Source of the DNA: Aureispira sp. CCB-QB1
Lineage (GTDB): Bacteria > Bacteroidota > Bacteroidia > Chitinophagales > Saprospiraceae
Reading direction: 5' to 3'
Length of the DNA stretch: 64,000 bases
NCBI RefSeq assembly: GCF_000724545.1
Contig: NZ_JHBV01000029.1
Span: 62,001-126,000, forward strand
The translations under genes and the position numbers were made by a program. Positions 16,609 through 26,355 of this stretch are shown here, piece after piece. How positions within the stretch are numbered: the first letter of the stretch is position 1; the number at the start of each line of letters is the position of its first letter. The notes beneath the pieces are model-generated. The model was given only the letters and a program-made list of their open reading frames with translations. It was not told the origin of the DNA and searched no databases.

Positions 16609-18057
16609 TCATCGAACGATCAACTTTTCTTCATAAAATACTCCTTGATTGTTGGTTGCTATAATAGAATACAAACCTGTTGCTAAACTTTGTACATCTA
16701 CTGTTAAATTTCCCTTTCCTATCGTCGTTTCTTCCCTAACAACCTTGCCTTGCGTATCCACAATTTTCCATTTCAGCGTTTCTCTGTTGCTTGGAAAATC
16801 GAAAGTTATTTGAATAGTGTTACTAGCTGGATTGGGATACACATTGAAGGTATTCTTGGAACTGGTTTTAATTGCATCCGTCCCTACCGTTGTATTGACT
16901 TGAATTGTAAATCCCTTAACCTCTACCCCAGGAACTGGCATTGCATGGTCGTTGACTTCCACCCAAAAGGTATGTACCCCTGTATCTTGAGCCGTTGGTG
17001 TCCAACAAAATGTTCCTATAGGATTGTTGGTTGTATCAATCGTAAATGTTGCTCCAGCTATAGCGTTGTTCCATGTCATGGTCAACTGTTGGCTTGTATC
17101 CAAATCTTCTCCATGTATATCAAAACAAAGTGTTTGACCAACTAGTATCGTGGTATCAAAATTATTCGTACTGTCTATTCCTGTTATAATAGGAATGTTA
17201 TTAGTAGGGCAATTTAAACTAACAATCGCTATTTCTCGTATCGTAGAACCAATGACAAGCCCATTTCGTACCTCTTCAACCAAAACACAAAACATACTTG
17301 CCTGTTGTATTGATGCGGTATAATTAATTTGCCCTGTTTGCGTATCAATAGAAACAGGATTAGTCGCCCCCAAAGGAGCTGTTCCGCTATAGCCTGAGTT
17401 ATAATTAACCGTTTGATTAGAATCTTGAAGACAAGGAATCAGAGAAAATCTCAAACTATCACCATCAGGATCTACAGCACCTTGATTGTAGGTTGATGAC
17501 CAATTAGCACAAGCCCCAATAATAGGAGGATTCATAAAAAAAGGAGATGTATTGCATGGAATAGAAAAATTTTTTATTTCCGTTTCTAAATAAAATAGCG
17601 TGGTATCTGGATCATTTATAGATGTTAAACTATCGCTGCGACAGCAGCTTTGCCAACTAAGATTAATCATGGAGCAAGTAGCAGGAATAACAAGCGTATC
17701 TATATATGAATAGTGCTCTACTCCTCTAGTTCCTGTTCCTCCATTACAAGAACTTCCACTAGCACCCCCAAATATAGAACTAGTTACATCCACAGGTGAG
17801 CCTGCTGCTTTGGGCATCAAAAGTACTCCTGCATTCAATCCTTGGCAAGCACCCGACCAGTTTAAAGATATAGAATCGGGTAGATCAGCCCCCGAACAAT
17901 CGGCATACACATTTAAGGAAACTCGATAGGTATTTACTCCTATACATTCGTAAGATATTTCTCCTCCTAATAGGCTTGCTGTTTGTCCATTAACAAGATT
18001 TATTCCCCATAAATAGCTTACAATTAATACCCAAAGAAGGTTAAAATTCTTTTTCAT
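16609..18057 (-). CDS. T9SS type A sorting-domain protein
   Basis: 482 residues. A signal peptide (to about residue 25, ending VNGQ) is followed by a beta-rich region. Its opening, LLGGEISYECIGVNTYRVSL, with a VYADCSG continuation, is a module common in large secreted Bacteroidota proteins. A cadherin- or Ig-like domain follows (about 290-395, with LVGQTLCFDIHGEDLDTSQ and FCWTPTAQDTGVHTF). The last 75 residues are a T9SS type A sorting domain: FNVYPNPASNTIQI, then WKIVDTQGKVV, then LATGLYSI, ending EEKLIVR. The protein should be exported to the periplasm, sent through the type IX system and attached to or released from the cell surface. The cysteine-rich first half may bind a ligand. No enzyme motif was seen. 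Confidence 0.88.
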   Translation of the reverse strand: MKKNFNLLWVLIVSYLWGINLVNGQTASLLGGEISYECIGVNTYRVSLNVYADCSGADLPDSISLNWSGACQGLNAGVLLMPKAAGSPVDVTSSIFGGASGSSCNGGTGTRGVEHYSYIDTLVIPATCSMINLSWQSCCRSDSLTSINDPDTTLFYLETEIKNFSIPCNTSPFFMNPPIIGACANWSSTYNQGAVDPDGDSLRFSLIPCLQDSNQTVNYNSGYSGTAPLGATNPVSIDTQTGQINYTASIQQASMFCVLVEEVRNGLVIGSTIREIAIVSLNCPTNNIPIITGIDSTNNFDTTILVGQTLCFDIHGEDLDTSQQLTMTWNNAIAGATFTIDTTNNPIGTFCWTPTAQDTGVHTFWVEVNDHAMPVPGVEVKGFTIQVNTTVGTDAIKTSSKNTFNVYPNPASNTIQITFDFPSNRETLKWKIVDTQGKVVREETTIGKGNLTVDVQSLATGLYSIIATNNQGVFYEEKLIVR

Positions 18058-18402
18058 TAGATAAAGTGTTTTAATGGTTATGTGATGTTTTTTATAATTG
18101 CTAAAGATACCTCATAAGGTATTTTTTTTAAATTACAATTATAACGATGTAGCACTAGGTATGGCTGCTTACTAAGCTATATATTACGATTAAGGCATTC
18201 AATTTGTTTTTTCAATCAAACTAACATTAGTTTTTTTTGGATTTTTAATAAAAGAATTGTTTTTTAAAACATTACTCCATTGAAATCTCGTAGTAGCAGC
18301 GAAGCAAAGCAACGGAGTATTATTAAAACATAGACGTTGAATGCCCCTCTCTTAAAAATCTCAAATTTAACGCTATTCATTCACTTTTAATTTAGTTGAA
18401 AC
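18058..18402. other. Intergenic region with a repeat copy
   Basis: 345 bp between divergent genes. It holds a short ACTCCGTTGA-group element at 18274-18318 and otherwise AT-rich sequence that presumably contains promoters for both flanks. No other feature was recognised. Confidence 0.5.
18274..18318. mobile_element. Short MITE-like element, ACTCCGTTGA group
   Basis: 45 bp with end repeats ACTCCATTGA (18274-18283) and GCAACGGAGT (18309-18318). The centre has the CGTAGTAGCAGCG block seen in the other elements. ATT directly abuts both ends, as it does for the copy at 56066-56245. Confidence 0.55.
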
Positions 18403-18753
18403 ATGTCTCAAAAATACTTGGGTTTTCCATTATCAAAAGAATTAGAAAATCGTGTTCAAGACGTTTTATTGGATCTAAAAAATAACCATGACCGTCGCCA
18501 ATTTGCCCTAAAGCTATTCCAAGTAATTAGTGATTTGTCTGACGAAGGATTAGATTATTACTTTATTCAATCTTTAAAAAAAGCAGGCTTAAGCAAAATC
18601 AAAATGATTGCTGTTGAAAATGCCATCAAAGTTGGTAAAAAAGCAATTTTGGGTGTTGGCAAAAGTATTATAAAAGCTATGAATGACGAACAACTGCTCG
18701 TTATCGGAAGTGTCTTGGAGGACTCTTTAACCATTCGCTCAGAAGAAGCATAA
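18403..18753 (+). CDS. Small soluble protein of unknown function
   Basis: 116 residues, highly helical, without signal peptide or membrane segment. It opens MSQKYLGFPLSKELENRV and includes a DEGLDYYFIQSLKKAG helix and an AILGVGKSIIKAM helix near the end. The coding quality is good (regular codon use, Lys/Leu/Ile-rich). It sits alone, about 170 bp before the CAP-domain gene. I do not recognise the family. Confidence 0.6.
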   Translation: MSQKYLGFPLSKELENRVQDVLLDLKNNHDRRQFALKLFQVISDLSDEGLDYYFIQSLKKAGLSKIKMIAVENAIKVGKKAILGVGKSIIKAMNDEQLLVIGSVLEDSLTIRSEEA

Positions 18754-18921
18754 AATCTATTGATTAGCGAGCTAAGCGACTATTCACAATAAATATCAAC
18801 CAACTCAAGTTATAGTTTTATGGATGGTTTCGTCCAGTCATGCTTTTACTTGCTATGTATTTTGTACTAAGATTTTGATTCTCAACTGCACAACACTCAT
18901 GCAATCAACTAATCCATAATC

Positions 18922-21339
18922 ATGATTTTTTTTTATAGCTTAATAATTCTTGCCTTTTGTTCTGTTTCCAGCTGGGCACAAACAGCCACATCTAAATTAG
19001 AAGTAGGGCGTCTTTCTGAACCTTTGTTAGAAGCATTGATTCTTGAAAAAGTCAATGCACATCGTCAGGAGAAAGGTCTAGGAGAATTACAAAATGAAGC
19101 AACACTTGCCAAAGCAGCTGCTAATCACTCTTCTTATCAAGGAAGCATCAAAGAATTAACACACGAACAGCGGAATGCTAGTCTAAAAACTCCCGCTTTG
19201 AGGGTTGCTAAATTTGGTGGCAACTTTAATTTAGTTGGTGAAAATGTGGCTTTAGTTCCTTTGGGTGTAGAAAGCACCTATGCCAGTATAGCAGAAGATT
19301 TTTTTCAAGCTTGGAAAAAATCACCACCGCATTATAAGAATATGATTAGCCCAGATTATAAGAACTCTGGCATTCGTTTTCGGTTTGGGAAAGATCCCAA
19401 AACTAAAACACCAATCATTTATGCAACTCATGTATTTGCTGGATTAAAAGCTCGCTTCTTTTCTGATGTCATTACTCCTAGTGATAATTATGGTGTATTG
19501 CCCTATAACGAGACGTGTAATTATTACAAAAAAACCAATGCCATCGCCGAAGTCTTAGCAAATTTTGTTGTTGTCAAAAAAGACTCTGTCTATTTGCATT
19601 ATCATAATTTAAAGCACATTCAACAATATTTTTTGACCAATGAAAACGATGGTTTTGCAATCGACATTGTTGAACGCAAGCAATTTCCTTGCGACGCGAG
19701 TAACTTGATCAGTTCTACAGGGGCTTATCAAGGAGTTCCAATGCCTCCTAAATTTAGAGATGAGTTGTTGCTTAACAATCCTATGCAAGCACAGAACAAA
19801 TTCTTAGCTTTTCTTGGCGTTCTTCCCGAAGGTTTGGTAGATAATTATCAATTAAATGTTGTTAGCATTCGAGAAAATTGTGCTTGTACCAATTCTAGCT
19901 ATTTAGAAGTTCCTGTTAATGATATTCCCTTGGTCAAAATTCTTCCCGTTTGGCACACGACATTCAAGGTCAACAAATTGGACTACGAAGAACAAATCAC
20001 AGAGGTTCAATTTGGTCAAGGAAAATCAGATTTAAATCATTCAGAAATAGCTCAAATAAAACAATTGATACAAAACTATCAAAAAAACATCCAACGCATA
20101 CACATTTTTGCAACAAGTTCAGTTGAAGGCAATAGTGATAAAAACGAACAGTTGGGAATAGATAGAGCCATGCACATACAACAAATTTTTGAACAAGCAG
20201 GCTATCCTTCTGACATCATCAATTATCACACTTTAGAACGTTGGGATCTATTCCGTCAGCAAGTCAAAGGAACGCCTTTTGCCTTTCTTTTGGAAATGAC
20301 CAATGCTCAAATTCAACAACGTCTTAATACAGATCAAGAGCTATTTAACAAAGTTGAATATCTATTGGTACAACAACGAAAAACTCAAATTACGCTAAAA
20401 ATTGCTACCGAAGAAAAATTCGCAACAATCCCCTACAATGAACAAGAGTTATTAATAGAATTTGAACGCCTTTTGGAGAATAAGGAATTAGAAGCAGCTT
20501 TGGAAATTCAGTCTCAAATGGTCTATGCTTTTGTCAATGATAAGCTAAAAAAATCAACGCTGTTGGCGACTAAAATTCCATTAGAAAAAGAGTATATTCC
20601 TATGCTCAGTAATCAAATTGCGGTAGAGTTATTCTTTGGGGATTATATTCCTCATTCTGTTTTGGTTCCCAATTGGGGCGATCCATTTTTTAGTGTTGAT
20701 CAAGCTTTTTTGGACAAATTAGTTCAACTTGTTCAATTATCTGAAACAGATTTACCACTCCAATACAATTTAAGCGCTTTTGCTATCAAATACATGCGAT
20801 ACACACGAGCAAGTATTATGGATGCCGCACAACTTTACGAAAAAATATTGGGATTCTCTGATAGTAATATTTATGGGAAATTCAGTACTTGGAATCAAAT
20901 AGAAATAGAACGTTTGAAATTAAATTTTCACTTAGCTGCTGCCGATTATTTTTATCAAAAATTTGAGTACGAAAAACGAGATAACTCTCTAAAATACGTT
21001 CGTAAACACTACGCTAATCAAGATTTAAAAATAGATGAGGCGCTTTATTTAGCTACTTATTTTAATCAAAATTATCGTTTTAATTGGGCAATTGATTTGC
21101 TCAAAAACAGCTTAAAAGAAGCACCGAATCACGAAGATACTTATTTTACCTATGTTCAAACATCGACTTTGTTACAGGATTTTAATCAAGCATTGGATAC
21201 GTCTTATTTGGAAGACATAGCTAAAGCTCTAGAGATGAATGCTAATCGATGTTGTACTTGGATGAACACCAATTATCAACTAATGCAAAATCCTCAGTTC
21301 AAGGCAATTTACTGTAAAAACTGTTTAAAAAATAAATAG
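18922..21339 (+). CDS. Secreted CAP-domain protein with OmpA-like segment
   Basis: 805 residues. A signal peptide (to about residue 20, ending SSWAQ) is followed by a CAP/SCP-PR1 domain (about 30-175): EKVNAHRQEKGLGEL, LVGENVAL and HYKNMISPDYKNSGIRF, which carry the family's Glu and His positions. Residues about 355-430 (VQFGQGKSDLNHSEIAQI, IHIFATSSVEGN and DRAMHIQQIFEQAG) resemble an OmpA peptidoglycan-binding module, with the usual aspartate and arginine not clearly conserved. The rest (about 450-805) is helical and TPR-like, ending in a Cys cluster (RCCTW, YCKNCLKNK). Likely periplasmic or surface-located, contacting the cell wall. The NmrA-like gene starts 7 bp after the stop. Confidence 0.8.
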   Translation: MIFFYSLIILAFCSVSSWAQTATSKLEVGRLSEPLLEALILEKVNAHRQEKGLGELQNEATLAKAAANHSSYQGSIKELTHEQRNASLKTPALRVAKFGGNFNLVGENVALVPLGVESTYASIAEDFFQAWKKSPPHYKNMISPDYKNSGIRFRFGKDPKTKTPIIYATHVFAGLKARFFSDVITPSDNYGVLPYNETCNYYKKTNAIAEVLANFVVVKKDSVYLHYHNLKHIQQYFLTNENDGFAIDIVERKQFPCDASNLISSTGAYQGVPMPPKFRDELLLNNPMQAQNKFLAFLGVLPEGLVDNYQLNVVSIRENCACTNSSYLEVPVNDIPLVKILPVWHTTFKVNKLDYEEQITEVQFGQGKSDLNHSEIAQIKQLIQNYQKNIQRIHIFATSSVEGNSDKNEQLGIDRAMHIQQIFEQAGYPSDIINYHTLERWDLFRQQVKGTPFAFLLEMTNAQIQQRLNTDQELFNKVEYLLVQQRKTQITLKIATEEKFATIPYNEQELLIEFERLLENKELEAALEIQSQMVYAFVNDKLKKSTLLATKIPLEKEYIPMLSNQIAVELFFGDYIPHSVLVPNWGDPFFSVDQAFLDKLVQLVQLSETDLPLQYNLSAFAIKYMRYTRASIMDAAQLYEKILGFSDSNIYGKFSTWNQIEIERLKLNFHLAAADYFYQKFEYEKRDNSLKYVRKHYANQDLKIDEALYLATYFNQNYRFNWAIDLLKNSLKEAPNHEDTYFTYVQTSTLLQDFNQALDTSYLEDIAKALEMNANRCCTWMNTNYQLMQNPQFKAIYCKNCLKNK

Positions 21340-21346
21340 TAGTGCG

Positions 21347-22222
21347 ATGGGAAATAAAATTTTAATTACAGGCGCCTCAGGCAATATTGGTCAAGAGTTA
21401 ATCCACTTTTTATATCAAAACCACTCTATTACTGTTGACATTATTGCAGGTATTCGATCTCTAGCTATGCCACCTAAGTCGCTTTCAAAATACTCGAAAC
21501 TACAATACGTTCATTTTGATTTTACTAATCCTAATACTTTCAATCAAGCGCTAGATGGTGTGCAAACGGTATTTTTGCTTCGTCCTCCTGCCCTTGCGGA
21601 TGTCCCTCGTATATTTGTGCCCCTCATTAAGGCTTTTGAAAAAAATCATGTCAAGCAAGTGTTATTTTTATCCGTTCAGGGAGCTGATAAAATAAAAATG
21701 ATTCCTCATTATAAAATAGAACAATTGCTACTAAATAGCCAGTTAGATTATATCTTTTTGCGCCCCAGTTATTTTATGCAAAACCTCTCGACTACCTTAC
21801 ATCAAGACATTCTAAAGGAAAATCAAATCTTCTTGCCTGCAGGCAAAGCACTCTTTAATTGGGTAGATGTTGCCAACATAGGAGAAGCTGCAGCAATTTT
21901 ATTAACTAATTTTGAAACGTATAAAAATCAAGCTTTTGATTTAACAGGTAGTGAACTATTGAATTTTGAGACAGTTGCCCAATTATTGACACAAGCATTA
22001 CACAAAAATATTCGTTATGTTAGCCCTAACCTCATTCGCTTTTATAGAAAGAAAAAACGCCAAGGACACACTACTTCCATGATACTTGTACTCATTATGC
22101 TACATTTCCTTCCTCGCTTTAGCAAGCCTACTACTTTGTCGAATAATTATAATTTGTTAACAGGAAAAAAGCCAACTCTATTGGCAGATTTTATAGCTAG
22201 AGAACGCAATACTTGGCTCTAG
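21347..22222 (+). CDS. NmrA/atypical SDR NAD(P)-binding protein
   Basis: 291 residues. The N-terminus KILITGASGNIGQELI is the GxxGxxG dinucleotide-binding loop of atypical short-chain dehydrogenases. The segments FLLRPPALADV, VLFLSVQGAD and FLRPSYFMQNL fit the NmrA/NmrA-like (QOR2) group, which senses or uses NAD(P)H. The C-terminal part (KKKRQGHTTSMILVLIML) is unusual and may be a membrane-contact helix. It starts 7 bp after the CAP-domain gene, so the two are probably co-transcribed, though no functional link is evident. The substrate is unknown. Confidence 0.8.
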   Translation: MGNKILITGASGNIGQELIHFLYQNHSITVDIIAGIRSLAMPPKSLSKYSKLQYVHFDFTNPNTFNQALDGVQTVFLLRPPALADVPRIFVPLIKAFEKNHVKQVLFLSVQGADKIKMIPHYKIEQLLLNSQLDYIFLRPSYFMQNLSTTLHQDILKENQIFLPAGKALFNWVDVANIGEAAAILLTNFETYKNQAFDLTGSELLNFETVAQLLTQALHKNIRYVSPNLIRFYRKKKRQGHTTSMILVLIMLHFLPRFSKPTTLSNNYNLLTGKKPTLLADFIARERNTWL

Positions 22223-22274
22223 TACTATTCTCGCTAAATACTTTCTATAATTGAGCAAATCTCTGTTATCTTTA

Positions 22275-22901
22275 TTAAGTTACCCGAAACCTTAATACCG
22301 TTTTAAGCTTATCGACAGCCACTTTTCTAAAATCTGATAGATAAATTTCTCTATGCACTTTTGATATTCTGGTTAGATTCTGCTCTTTAGCAAATGCTTC
22401 CATCAATTGAAAACTTTCTGGCTCATTATCATAACTCCCAATGTGCAACATTTGTACACATTTTCCCTCTTTTATAGTTTCAAATTGGAGGTTAGTTAAC
22501 TGCTTTTGAGGTTTTTTCTGTTGGGTAAGTGCCAACATTTCTTCAAAGAAGGCTTGGCTAACAAAATCAGGTTGTCGAATCATTAACTTAAACACCAAAT
22601 CATCCTTATTAATTAATCCAGTAAAGTTCTCTTTAGCAGCTTGATTAATATCCCACACTCCCTCTAAAGGATAAACGGTATAATCCACGTAGTTTTTAGG
22701 GCAATTGTCTAATTTTTTCAACGTCATTTTTATAGCATAAGACACGCTATACAAAGCCGCAATGCATTCTGAAAATAGGCCACTATTAGGATTTCCTTCT
22801 CCATGGAGTGTAATAAATTGATAAGCTGGCACTTCAATTATTTCAGGCTTATTCTTAGGCAAGTAAACTTTTTTCTCTTTTTTTCTCCATTCGTGTTTCA
22901 T
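22275..22901 (-). CDS. GyrI-like small-molecule-binding domain protein
   Basis: 208 residues without signal or membrane segment. It contains the features of the GyrI-like (SOUL/BmrR effector-binding) fold: an opening strand with a conserved HGEGNPNSG turn (YQFITLHGEGNP), an LYSVSYAIKM helix, a second copy of the fold from about residue 125 and KCVQMLHIGSYDNEPESF in the second half. Close relatives are stand-alone proteins in many Bacteroidota and Firmicutes and probably bind or hydrolyse small toxic compounds. It has no DNA-binding domain and is not a regulator on its own. Convergent with the upstream NmrA-like gene. Confidence 0.8.
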   Translation of the reverse strand: MKHEWRKKEKKVYLPKNKPEIIEVPAYQFITLHGEGNPNSGLFSECIAALYSVSYAIKMTLKKLDNCPKNYVDYTVYPLEGVWDINQAAKENFTGLINKDDLVFKLMIRQPDFVSQAFFEEMLALTQQKKPQKQLTNLQFETIKEGKCVQMLHIGSYDNEPESFQLMEAFAKEQNLTRISKVHREIYLSDFRKVAVDKLKTVLRFRVT

Positions 22902-22983
22902 AAACTTATTTTAGATGTTAATGAATAATATGAAGTCAAAGCTACACCATGCTTATGACAGCCTTATGTCAGCAACCATACAT

Positions 22984-25900
22984 TTATTCATCGCTCGAAA
23001 TTGCCTCTCGAAGAATGGATTCGTATACCACTTCTTGCATTCTAGAACGAATGTCTTTGCGAATTAAGGTCATATTTTCACCAGAAGGAAGCGTTCGGTT
23101 AGACAAAAATAAATATACAATCTTATTCTCAGGGTCGCCCCAAGCACCAATGCCTGTAAATCCTTGATGTCCAAAAGTTAAATTAGATGCCTGATACGCT
23201 ACATTAATAGAAGTTCTAGGCTTGTCGCTTTCTTCTTTTCGGTCAAAACCTAATCCTCTCCTAGATTGGTTGCTGTATTTTGCTGTAAATTGTTTTACGG
23301 TTGCTTCTTTCAAATAACGCTTGCCACCATACTCTCCTCCATTAATCAACATTTGAAAAATAGCTGCCAAATCCCTTGCATTCGAAAACAATCCTGCATG
23401 CCCAGAAACCCCATTAATCATTGCAGCCCCCATGTCATGTACATCGCCTTGGATTCGTTGGTATCTAAAATACTGGTCATCTTCGGTTGGAATAATCAAA
23501 TCTCGTGGCACTCCCTTTTTTAATGGATTGAACATCATTGTCGTCAATCCCATTGGGCGATAAAAGGTTTCGTTAGCATAGTCATCTATATTTTTACCGC
23601 TTACCTTTTTAATCAATTTTGCAAATAAATAAAAGCCCAAATCACTATACTTATAATTCTTTCTTGAGCGCAAATCTTGATTATAAATTCGTTGCCAAAT
23701 AACAGAATCAACCTTAGATTGAGCGAAATATAGATTTTCTGCTACTCTTATTGAATAGTCCTTACTTGGTTTGTCAGAATAATAACGCCCCATAATAGGC
23801 TTCTTGTTGTCATCCAAGGTTTTTACATAAAAAGGAATCCAAGGTTTGAGCCCTGCTTGATGCAATAAGACCTCTTTGATCGTCATCCTAGACTTGTTGG
23901 TGCCGCGCAATTCTGGCAAATAGAGACTCATAGGCTGATTGATGTCCAGCTTACCTTCGTCCACCAAACGCATGATCGAAATTGTTGTGGCAGCTACCTT
24001 TGTAACAGAAGCTAAATCATAAATATTTTCTAGGGTTACTCGTTTCTTTTTTTGATAATCATAATAGCCATAAGTTCTATGGAAAGCAATTTTGCCATCT
24101 TTTGCTACCAATACCTGACAACCAGGAGCCGCCTTTTCTCGAATCATTTCAGCAGCAATTCTATCAATTTTAGACAAAATAGAAGCATCCAATCCAACCG
24201 ATTCAGGGCTAGATGCATACATCATTTTTTGTACTTCAGTATCTTTTCCCATGCCATATTGAAATTTAGTCGAAGCAGAAACAGGCAAGCGACCTCTAAA
24301 TGGTAGGGCTCCTGCAATCCCTCGCGCTGCTAATTGCTGTGTTAATATTTCATCATTAAAAGCAACTACAGCTCCTTGAGCAGTTGGGAAATTCTTCAAA
24401 GCATAAGGCGTTCCAAAGACAACAACTAGAACTTTTGTTTTAGAACTTATTGTTCGAACTGCTTTTTGAATGCCTGAAGCAATTCCAAAATTATTCTTAG
24501 CATTTTTGCCAATATTATGAACGGCAACAATAACAATGTCTTTCTTTGCTAACTGTTTGATTCGATTATTAGAAACATTATTTTTAGCAAAGTGGTGGTG
24601 TTTGATGCCATATCTTGAAAGTTCTTTGGTAAATGCAGTTTCATTACGGCTTGTTCCCACTGATATACAAGCAATACGCTGCTTTCCTAAAGGAAAGATA
24701 GCTGCGTGATCAACCAACGTTAACGCCTGACTGACCATTTCTTGCTTCAAAGCTTTATTCGCTTGAACATTTAAACGATTAACAACATTTTTAGCATTAA
24801 CAGGCTTGTAACTATGCAATCCTAGTTTGTACTTAGCATGCAAAATCTTACGCACTCGGCTATCAATTTCTTCCCATGTGATGAGTCCTTCTTTGATCGC
24901 TGCATAAATTCGCTTTTTCGCATTAGGAATATCTTGCGTCACCAACAAGATATCATTTCCAGCTAATAATGCTTTTAAATCTGTTTCTCCATCTTTATAA
25001 TGCTTTGTTACCCCCTTCATATTAAGAGCATCCGTAAAAATAAGTCCTTTAAAGCCCAATTTTTCTTTCAACAATCCCGTGACAGCAGGTTTGGAGAGTG
25101 TAATGGGCAAATTAGGTGTAGAATCTAAGGCAGGAATATGCAAATGAGCAACCATCACACTTTGTACACCATGTTGCGCTAAATTTTTGAAAGGGTACAG
25201 TTCTACACTATCCAACCGTTGCATATTATGTGGTATTACAGGCAAATCTTTATGTGAATCGACATCTGTATCTCCATGCCCAGGGAAATGTTTAGCGCAA
25301 GCCATTACTCCATTATCTTGTAAACCTTTGATGTACTGAAAAGATTTTGCGGTTACATTTTCTCTATTTTCACCAAAAGAGCGGTCTCCAATAACAGGAT
25401 TGGCAGGATTGTTATTAACATCTACAACTGGTGCAAAATTAACGTGAATTCCCATTGCCTTGCACTCCGCAGCTACTGCTGCCCCAAAGTCATAAATTAA
25501 TGCGTTGTTTTGAATAGCCCCCATCAATAGTTGACGAGGAAATTTAACAGAGGCACTAACCCGCATATTGGTTCCCCATTCGGCATCCATAGCCATCATT
25601 AGTGGCATTTCTGAACGCTCTTGATATTTATTGGTCAATGCAGCAATGCGATCTTCATGACCTCTAAAAAAAATGATCCCTCCAATCTTATGCTTATCAA
25701 TCGCCTCCAAGATCTTTTTTTCATCACTCCCCCCCTTAGGAGGATAAGCACCAACCATAAACAACTGCCCCAAGCGAGCCTCTTTATCCATTTTTTGAAG
25801 TTGCTTATTAACCCAGGCTTCCTCCTCTTTTCGGCGTTCTTCTGCCAACAAACGAGCAGCTTCTTCGGCTTGTGCAATAGAATCTTGGACAAATTTTTGT

Positions 25901-25995
25901 CGTTCCAACTCAGCTCGGTTAGGAACATCAGATTGACACATTAAAAAACTAGTCAATATAATTACAATAACGGTGATACCTACTTTTGGCGTCAT
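22984..25995 (-). CDS. Glycoside hydrolase 3 / beta-lactamase fusion
   Basis: 1003 residues. After an N-terminal hydrophobic export signal (possibly ending LMC at Cys20) and a charged helix comes a GH3 domain of the NagZ type (about 70-390). KHFPGHGDTDVDSH (235-248) holds the His/Asp acid-base dyad, and FTDALNMKG gives the nucleophile at about Asp322. A Rossmann-like C-terminal GH3 domain follows (about 430-580), then a class C beta-lactamase/esterase domain (about 600-1003) with the SVTK serine motif (Ser663, Lys666). It probably acts in periplasmic peptidoglycan turnover, trimming N-acetylglucosamine and hydrolysing an ester or amide. This fusion is widespread in Bacteroidota. Confidence 0.92.
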   Translation of the reverse strand: MTPKVGITVIVIILTSFLMCQSDVPNRAELERQKFVQDSIAQAEEAARLLAEERRKEEEAWVNKQLQKMDKEARLGQLFMVGAYPPKGGSDEKKILEAIDKHKIGGIIFFRGHEDRIAALTNKYQERSEMPLMMAMDAEWGTNMRVSASVKFPRQLLMGAIQNNALIYDFGAAVAAECKAMGIHVNFAPVVDVNNNPANPVIGDRSFGENRENVTAKSFQYIKGLQDNGVMACAKHFPGHGDTDVDSHKDLPVIPHNMQRLDSVELYPFKNLAQHGVQSVMVAHLHIPALDSTPNLPITLSKPAVTGLLKEKLGFKGLIFTDALNMKGVTKHYKDGETDLKALLAGNDILLVTQDIPNAKKRIYAAIKEGLITWEEIDSRVRKILHAKYKLGLHSYKPVNAKNVVNRLNVQANKALKQEMVSQALTLVDHAAIFPLGKQRIACISVGTSRNETAFTKELSRYGIKHHHFAKNNVSNNRIKQLAKKDIVIVAVHNIGKNAKNNFGIASGIQKAVRTISSKTKVLVVVFGTPYALKNFPTAQGAVVAFNDEILTQQLAARGIAGALPFRGRLPVSASTKFQYGMGKDTEVQKMMYASSPESVGLDASILSKIDRIAAEMIREKAAPGCQVLVAKDGKIAFHRTYGYYDYQKKKRVTLENIYDLASVTKVAATTISIMRLVDEGKLDINQPMSLYLPELRGTNKSRMTIKEVLLHQAGLKPWIPFYVKTLDDNKKPIMGRYYSDKPSKDYSIRVAENLYFAQSKVDSVIWQRIYNQDLRSRKNYKYSDLGFYLFAKLIKKVSGKNIDDYANETFYRPMGLTTMMFNPLKKGVPRDLIIPTEDDQYFRYQRIQGDVHDMGAAMINGVSGHAGLFSNARDLAAIFQMLINGGEYGGKRYLKEATVKQFTAKYSNQSRRGLGFDRKEESDKPRTSINVAYQASNLTFGHQGFTGIGAWGDPENKIVYLFLSNRTLPSGENMTLIRKDIRSRMQEVVYESILREAISSDE

Positions 25996-26284
25996 TCTTT
26001 TTTTCTTTATGTTTTTATTCTATCGTTACTTCGTCGCAAAATCGTATTGAATTGATTGTCTGTAACAACATATACCATTCCTTTATAGAACCATTATCTA
26101 AACTGTCAAAAAAACAATCATTTTAAATATGGGAGATTTTTTGCAACTACGCTACTCCTTTAATAAAGCGAGCAATCTCAAATAAGATAAGCTTTTGAGT
26201 TTAGAATTTCATAGAAAAGAAACGTTTTTTTGGAAATATTAAGTATTAGGTGATTACCTTTTTTTATTTGGCGAATTAAGCTTT

Positions 26285-26305
26285 AAATGGAGCTTGGCTC
26301 CATTT
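26285..26305 (+). promoter_or_regulatory. Perfect hairpin in the leader of the secreted unknown
   Basis: AAATGGAGC (26285-26293), a 3-base loop and GCTCCATTT (26297-26305), then GTTTT. It lies 50 bp before the chosen start at 26356 and may act as an attenuator or leader structure. Its position argues against starting translation upstream of it. Confidence 0.45.
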
Positions 26306-26355
26306 GTTTTAGCAACCACCTGCTATCATTTGTTCAACATGAAAATTCTCTTGAT

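Noticed and set aside
26287-26355. Upstream start for the secreted unknown protein
   Set aside because: It would put 23 residues in front of a clear signal peptide and would translate through a perfect hairpin.
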